This document shows positions 59,535 to 64,000 of a DNA stretch of 64,000 nucleotides, in pieces. Position 1 is the stretch's first letter, and every line of letters starts with the position of its first letter. The notes beneath the pieces are model-generated. The model saw only the letters and a list, made by a program, of their open reading frames with translations, was not told the origin of the DNA and did no database searches. Source of the stretch: Eonycteris spelaea (Eukaryota; Chordata; Mammalia; Chiroptera; Pteropodidae); the NCBI GenBank assembly GCA_003508835.1, contig PUFA01000066.1:992001-1056000 (forward strand), in the 5' to 3' direction. The position numbers were made by a program, and so were the translations under genes.

Positions 59535-62500
59535 AACGAGCCTTCTGCGTCCCAGGAGCAAGGCCCCGGCAGGTTCCGTGAGACAGGGTCATACTTACAC
59601 TTCTGGGCGGGGTAGGTGGGGTGCGGCTGGTGGTCTGTGGTGGTTGGGGCATAGGCAGGTTGCTTGTCACACCTGTCGCTAACTGAAGAGATAGCACAGG
59701 CAGCCTCAGAGTCTGTCAGAGCTCAAATCCACACAACCCCAAAGTGCTCGCTACTTCTGTTCATTAATACACTACTGGCTCCTAGAACTGGTTCGCTTTT
59801 TGTCACCTTTCTCCAACTGAATGCATTCGCAGGAGACTAAGGTGTTTTTAAAATGCGGATTAAACCATAAACAGGATCACTGACACAGCACGGCATGACA
59901 GGTGTAAATAAGGTACACGGTGACGTAAAAGCCAACTTCATACGCCATAGAGTCACAAAATTTTGAAAGCAGAAGCCTCAACCACCAGGCTCTGCTGACA
60001 GCCTGACTCAGCCAGGGAAGGAGAGGCACCAAGACCACGGCAAGGTGGGAGACGCCACCCGAGTGATTCAGATGACTCGGGGCACGCACCTCATCTGCTG
60101 CCGAGGGTGGCGACCGCTCAGGGGGGCAGAGGGCCGCGAAGGGGCTACGGGATCAGCTACCAAGTCAGCCACATCCTCAGCTCTGACAGTCAGACGCCGA
60201 CAAATAACATCCGAAGCTGGAGAGTCAAGAATCTTCAGTGGTACGAAAGGCGTCTCCATAAAATAACTAATACAGCGAAGAGTCTGCTAGGGAATAAGTG
60301 ACGGTGCCATCATCAAGGAAAAGGAGGTGCCGTCAAGGAAGTCCAGGAAGACGTCAAGGCCATGCGAGAACGGAAATGTCATCACAGGACACTATCTGGC
60401 TCTACAACAATGGCACGTCATGACGACGGAGACACGAATTACCACGTTTCGCGTTTTCAGACTCGGTCAACAGCCCGCAGCGAGACGACTCAGCTGCAGT
60501 TACAGACCAGAACTCGTATTCTCGACCCCAGTGATGGAAAGTCACAGCGGAGAAGATGGAGCGTCTCCCTGTGACAGGGGTAGGTGAGGTGACAGAGGAG
60601 ATTCTGCCTCCGGCTGCCGGAGCAAGAACGAAGATTAAGTGTTGTGGCCGAGGTAACCCACGGCACACAAAACAGTGGCATAACTAGTTTGGGACGAGGC
60701 AGGGGAAAACAGGTCGTCTACGACCCTCATTCTCATTTCCTTAAAGCTGGAAATCAACAAGCAACTTCTAAAAATAAAGACCAGAAGGAGGAATACAGAG
60801 AAGAATATTATTTACAAATAAGGAGGTGAGTACCAGACGCATCCAAGTGGAGACCAGGACCAGGCGGGAGGTTCCGGTGCCATCTTATTTCCTCTCACTA
60901 AATGCATGTCATGCTCTGATTCAAATCTTAAAACCAAGAGACAAGTAAACAGGAGGGGCCCATGGTCACCGGAGGAAGCTCACACCTCCCATACCCTCCA
61001 CTAAACCCTTCTCCCTTCCAACGAGCCTCCTTACTTACCCTCCTAGTACCAGACAGATGCCTAGGAAGAGCTAGCGACCTCAGGTTTTCTAGAGCCCGCT
61101 CTCAAGATTTCATCTGCCTTGTCACCAACAGCGACAGCCAGCAGAAGTCAGACGTATGAGGAATTCGAAGAGGAATTGTCTGCCCTGTTCACCACTAAAC
61201 CCCCAGCCCTACCTAGCGCAGGGCCTGGCCCCAGAGATATTCAACAAGCTCTTGCATCCCCTCAACTCTCTGCAGCATGCCCAGTGTCATGCACCCTCCG
61301 AGAATCTCAGGCAGAATCAGGGATCCTTCCCTCCCCGACCCCTGCCCCTTCTTCTGCCTCCATCAAGTCGGCAGACTCCTGGGGATCATTCTCTCCTCCC
61401 CAACCCACTCGGCACCAAGTCACCAGCATCTACAGGGCTTTTTGTTCCCTCTCTCCGAGCTGAGCTTTCCTTTCCCCCCTTGGCCTCCAGCGTGCTTTAG
61501 GTTGGGGTCAGCCAACTACGTGGCCCACGCACCAAATCCAGCCCAATGCCTGTTTTTGCAAATATAGTTTCGCTGGGGCATCATGGCCACACTCATTTGT
61601 GCACACGTTACTTATGTCTGCTTTCAGCCCACAATGGCAGAGTAAACAGTTGCAACAGAGACCGCACGGCCCACGAAGCTTAAAAATATTTGCTATCTGG
61701 CCCTCTGCAGGCCCCTTGGGTTCAGGGATCCCATATTCCCCTCAGAACGGCACAGTGATGCAGCTCCCAGCCACGTTTCTGCCTCTGACCTACTCATTCT
61801 AACAGGTGCCACACACCACGGCATCTGCCCTCTTCCCAACGCCATGCTGACCCCCACCGCGTCACGGCCCCAAAAGCTAGACAGTTTCTCTCCACCTGGG
61901 CCATCCTCACACCACCCTCCCAATCCTGACACATCCACAACCCTCCCACAGACTCGGTTCATGTTTTTATTTTAAACTCGTTTTTACACTTAAGTAAAGC
62001 AGAAACTTTCATGATCCCCCCCCCCAAAAGCAGAAAACCAATTAATACTTGCCATGCACGGAAGATGACTCTACAAAGAAACATAATAAACACCAAATCA
62101 TTTCTAAGTAAGTACCACGCCGCTCAGGTCTAAAGTCTGCTCTTTGTTAAAAAGAAAAACAAAAACCAAAAAAACCCAGAAAATATCAGCGTGCGAAAAA
62201 TGGCACCAAACAGAACTTGTCCTCAGAGATTTCATCAGAACTGAAGGGGAAGCGAGAAGGGAGCTGCTTTTTTGAGCAATGATTCGATTGTATTTAAGGT
62301 CAAGTTCACAGTCTCTGTAAAATCAGTTCTGAATCCCACTCTCCAGTCCTTTTTGGGGAACCCTTCTCCTTCATCCTAAAACAAACGCCACTTTCCCCCC
62401 TGTGCACTTAACATGCAAAAGTGAAATAAAATTTCTGGAATTATTCGGCAGAGAGAATGACCTCAGAGCTGAAAGACCTTGAATTAATTAAGCAAAACTG

Positions 62501-63408
62501 TCCTCGACGAAGACACCGTCTCTGAACCCATCTGGAATGACCCAGCACAGGTTTGGAGAGTGAAGGAGAAAGGCCCTTCCTACAGCTCCAATCTCACAGA
62601 AGAGAAAAACCAAGTCTCAGGAAAACCCCTTCATACAGCCTACCAGGTTATTTTATTCCCTAAGAGGAAAGGTTGTGACAGACAGACCATCCACCTAAAA
62701 TTTTCCTTCACTTCCCTAAACGATCAAGTGCCCTCGTCCACCAGATACAAGTGCTGGGGCCTCAGGGACAAAGCCTCCCCCGGTTTCATTTACCGTGGTC
62801 ATTTCCTTGGAAACGGACCTGCCCAGCCCAAACGCACACCGCCTACCCCGCACGCGCCAGGTCAGCAACAGAACCCTCTGTCCGGACGCGGTCACGTGGG
62901 ACCCCAATAAATAAAACGGATGCAGCGGCACCTCGAATAACACCGTTTCGGTCAACGTTACGTCCACTGTAACGTTGACGAGATGCCGTTAAGAACCACG
63001 CGTTTCTGTCAAGGAGCCTATGGTGACACGTCGGTCTCATCACTTAAAAGTTGCACAAAAATAAATAAATAAAAACAACCTGCCCACAACGCGAAGTGAG
63101 AACTTACTGGACAAGCAAACACTGATCAGTTCGGAGAGGCGTCTGAGAGCGGACCTGCCCAGCCACGCCCTCACCCCCCCACTGCCCCGCCCAGGGCACC
63201 CCCAGGGATCCCTACGGATCCTCAGTCGTCTGAAAACCACTGCCACTGAAACCCTTAGTTATCGTCCTCTCTGAGAAAAAGGCTTCCCCTCCGCCAGTGT
63301 GGGACGGGAGAGCAGCATTCACCCACCAGGGGGCAACATACCAGAGCCTTGGCTGGAGCCTAAGAGAATGGAGGAGGGCGTCTCCCTGGAGCCAGAAAGG
63401 TCGAGGGT
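57709..63408 (-). CDS. ZMYND8: ZMYND8, last three exons (partial gene, C-terminal tail)
   Basis: ZMYND8 (RACK7/PRKCBP1) is a nuclear chromatin reader with PHD, bromodomain, PWWP and MYND modules that recruits repressor and demethylase complexes. Only its C-terminal tail, beyond the MYND finger, lies here. From 5' to 3' on the - strand there is a 67-bp exon (TLDLSGSRETPSSILLGSSQ), an 84-bp exon (VSDRCDKQPAYAPTTTDHQP) and the terminal exon ending KSLIPKESRLDTFWD and TAG. Splice phases fit both inclusion and skipping of the 84-bp exon, matching the known human isoforms. The terminal exon has a net one-base loss between its start and the conserved end. The gene is convergent with EYA2, as in human. 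Identification rests on recalled human sequence, and the last 15 residues match with one conservative change. Confidence 0.95.
57839..59598 (-). other. ZMYND8: ZMYND8 last intron
   Basis: 1.76 kb between the 84-bp exon and the terminal exon. It has a polypyrimidine-like GGGAGG-rich stretch next to the acceptor, an A/T run at 58023-58039, imperfect direct repeats of AGATAAG and GGAATAAGAGAGGAG near 58725-58780, and the CA/TG tract at 59479-59532. No other exon seen. Confidence 0.8.
59479..59532 (-). repeat. (CA)27 / (TG)27 microsatellite
   Basis: 54 bp of uninterrupted AC on the + strand; the ZMYND8 transcript reads UG. It begins 66 nt downstream of the 5' splice site of the 84-bp exon. Confidence 0.98.
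59599..59682 (-). CDS. ZMYND8: ZMYND8 84-bp cassette exon
   Basis: After CTCTTCAG on the - strand, 84 bp encode VSDRCDKQPAYAPTTTDHQP HPTYPAQK plus one base of the next tyrosine; the donor is a strong GTAAGT. The length is a multiple of three and both borders are phase 1, so it can be skipped without a frame change. Its human counterpart is present in some isoforms and absent from others (recalled). A (TG)27 tract lies 66 nt downstream in the transcribed sense. Confidence 0.94.
61503..61710 (-). mobile_element. MER3-like hAT-Charlie fossil, inverted
   Basis: Reverse orientation relative to the other two: on the + strand it opens TTGGGGTCAGCCAACTACG and closes AATATTTGCTATCTGGCCC. It lies in a ZMYND8 intron. 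Confidence 0.8.
62951..62979. repeat. Short perfect inverted repeat
   Basis: GTCAACGTTAC and GTAACGTTGAC are exact reverse complements around a 7-base loop (GTCCACT). Imperfect complementarity continues outward (TAACACCG against CGGCATCT), which suggests a remnant of a palindromic DNA transposon. Confidence 0.7.
63342..63408 (-). CDS. ZMYND8: ZMYND8 exon encoding TLDLSGSRETPSSILLGSSQGS
   Basis: On the - strand a TTTGTATTTCTAG acceptor precedes 22 codons plus one base (G), followed by a GTATGT donor. The peptide begins TLDLSGSRETPSSILLGS and continues SQGS; human has NQGS at the end. It is phase 0 in and phase 1 out. The trailing G gives valine when joined to the 84-bp exon and aspartate when joined directly to the terminal exon, as in the two human isoforms. 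Confidence 0.95.
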
Positions 63409-64000
63409 CTAGAAATACAAAGAGAGAGAGATGGACTCAAGGCACTGGGGCCAATGCAGCCCCCAGGGAGGCCCAGGGATCCATGGGGGTGCTCGTTCCT
63501 CCCCCCACCAAGCACCTTCGTGCCCTCTGCCTGCTGTGCTCAGGCCGGGGAGGCCAGGTCGGCCGGGGTGGCCCTCTACCGACGCTCTGTCCCCAGACTG
63601 AACAGGCGGGAACAGAGCACTGGGGTGGCCCCTTACTCTACCCTGTAGCCACAGCTTCCAGAACATTCACTATCTCCTCAACCTCCCTCACTGATCTATC
63701 CACCCTCCAGACTTTTACCGTATCCAAAAAAGGAAGTATATTACTCCAGAATGATATTAATTCACTTTTATTTCACACGAACCTCTAACGAGGCTGGCTG
63801 TAATAGCAATAAAATCAAAGGGTGCTGACCGCTGAAATAATAACGTTTCCCCCCTCATACACACTGGAATAAAAACGTAAAAGGTGTCCATGCCACCTAA
63901 AATAATGTTGGCAGGGAATCCGTCCATGTCACGAACCCCACACACGGAAACTAGAAGGCACCACCATCTTCCCTGTCCGATATGGCGGCCACGACTCTGT
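63409..64000 (-). other. ZMYND8: ZMYND8 intron, partial, to the window edge
   Basis: The upstream (5') part continues outside the window. No exon for the MYND finger is visible here. A GC-rich stretch (63430-63650) is followed by an AT-rich one. Confidence 0.75.

Larger units (their letters stand above)
59683..63341 (-). other. ZMYND8: ZMYND8 intron between the 67-bp and 84-bp exons
   Basis: 3.66 kb. It contains an inverted MER3 copy at 61503-61710, a run of 10 C at about 62010-62022, a short perfect hairpin at 62951-62979 beside an AAATAAATAAATAAAA stretch, and otherwise repeat-poor sequence. The overlapping + strand frames at 61119-61500 look like chance. Confidence 0.8.

Noticed and set aside
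59440..59697. - strand frame over the ZMYND8 cassette exon and the CA tract
   Set aside because: It is a different frame from the exon: the VCVCVC run is the microsatellite, and the true peptide is VSDRCDKQPAYAP.
61119..61567. Overlapping + strand frames in a ZMYND8 intron
   Set aside because: Pro/Ser-rich translations in three overlapping frames with no domain, on the strand opposite to the only gene here.

Overview
The window is genomic DNA from a placental mammal. It holds the 3' half of EYA2 on the + strand (seven coding exons between 14497 and 48424) and the 3' end of ZMYND8 on the - strand (three last exons between 63408 and 57709). The two genes are convergent and about 7 kb apart, the same neighbour order as on human chromosome 20q13. 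The setting is plainly eukaryotic: short exons with AG/GT borders, kilobase introns, and many ancient mammalian repeats (MIR, L2, degraded L1, and the hAT families MER3, MER5 and MER20). I recognise no Alu, B1/B2, carnivore SINEC, pig PRE1 or ruminant Bov-tA copies, so I do not name a species beyond a non-primate, non-rodent eutherian.

Layout: 1-14496 is the end of an EYA2 intron. Exons at 14497, 29647, 34348, 38035, 39072, 40741 and 48344 encode what corresponds to residues 297-538 of human EYA2, that is most of the EYA domain without its first motif (DLDET, upstream of the window). The EYA2 3'UTR runs to a polyadenylation signal at 49102. Intergenic DNA follows to about 56155. The ZMYND8 3'UTR and last exon (about 56155-57838), an 84-bp cassette exon (59599-59682) and a 67-bp exon (63342-63408) complete the window. 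They encode the C-terminal tail of ZMYND8 beyond the MYND finger.

EYA2 is a transcriptional coactivator of SIX factors and a HAD-type tyrosine phosphatase. ZMYND8 is a PHD-bromo-PWWP-MYND chromatin reader. They are neighbours, not an operon, and nothing here shows that they act together.

The main surprise is that three of the ten coding exons carry a net one-base loss against their conserved frame (near 14516, 34388 and 57810), while the other exons and all splice sites look intact. Consensus sequence error is the likeliest cause. Other points worth a look are a 27-unit TG tract (transcribed strand) 66 nt downstream of the ZMYND8 cassette-exon donor, an antisense ORF with a signal-peptide-like start at 31485, and a tandem duplication just upstream of EYA2 exon 40741. 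I found no previously undescribed system that the sequence itself supports strongly.
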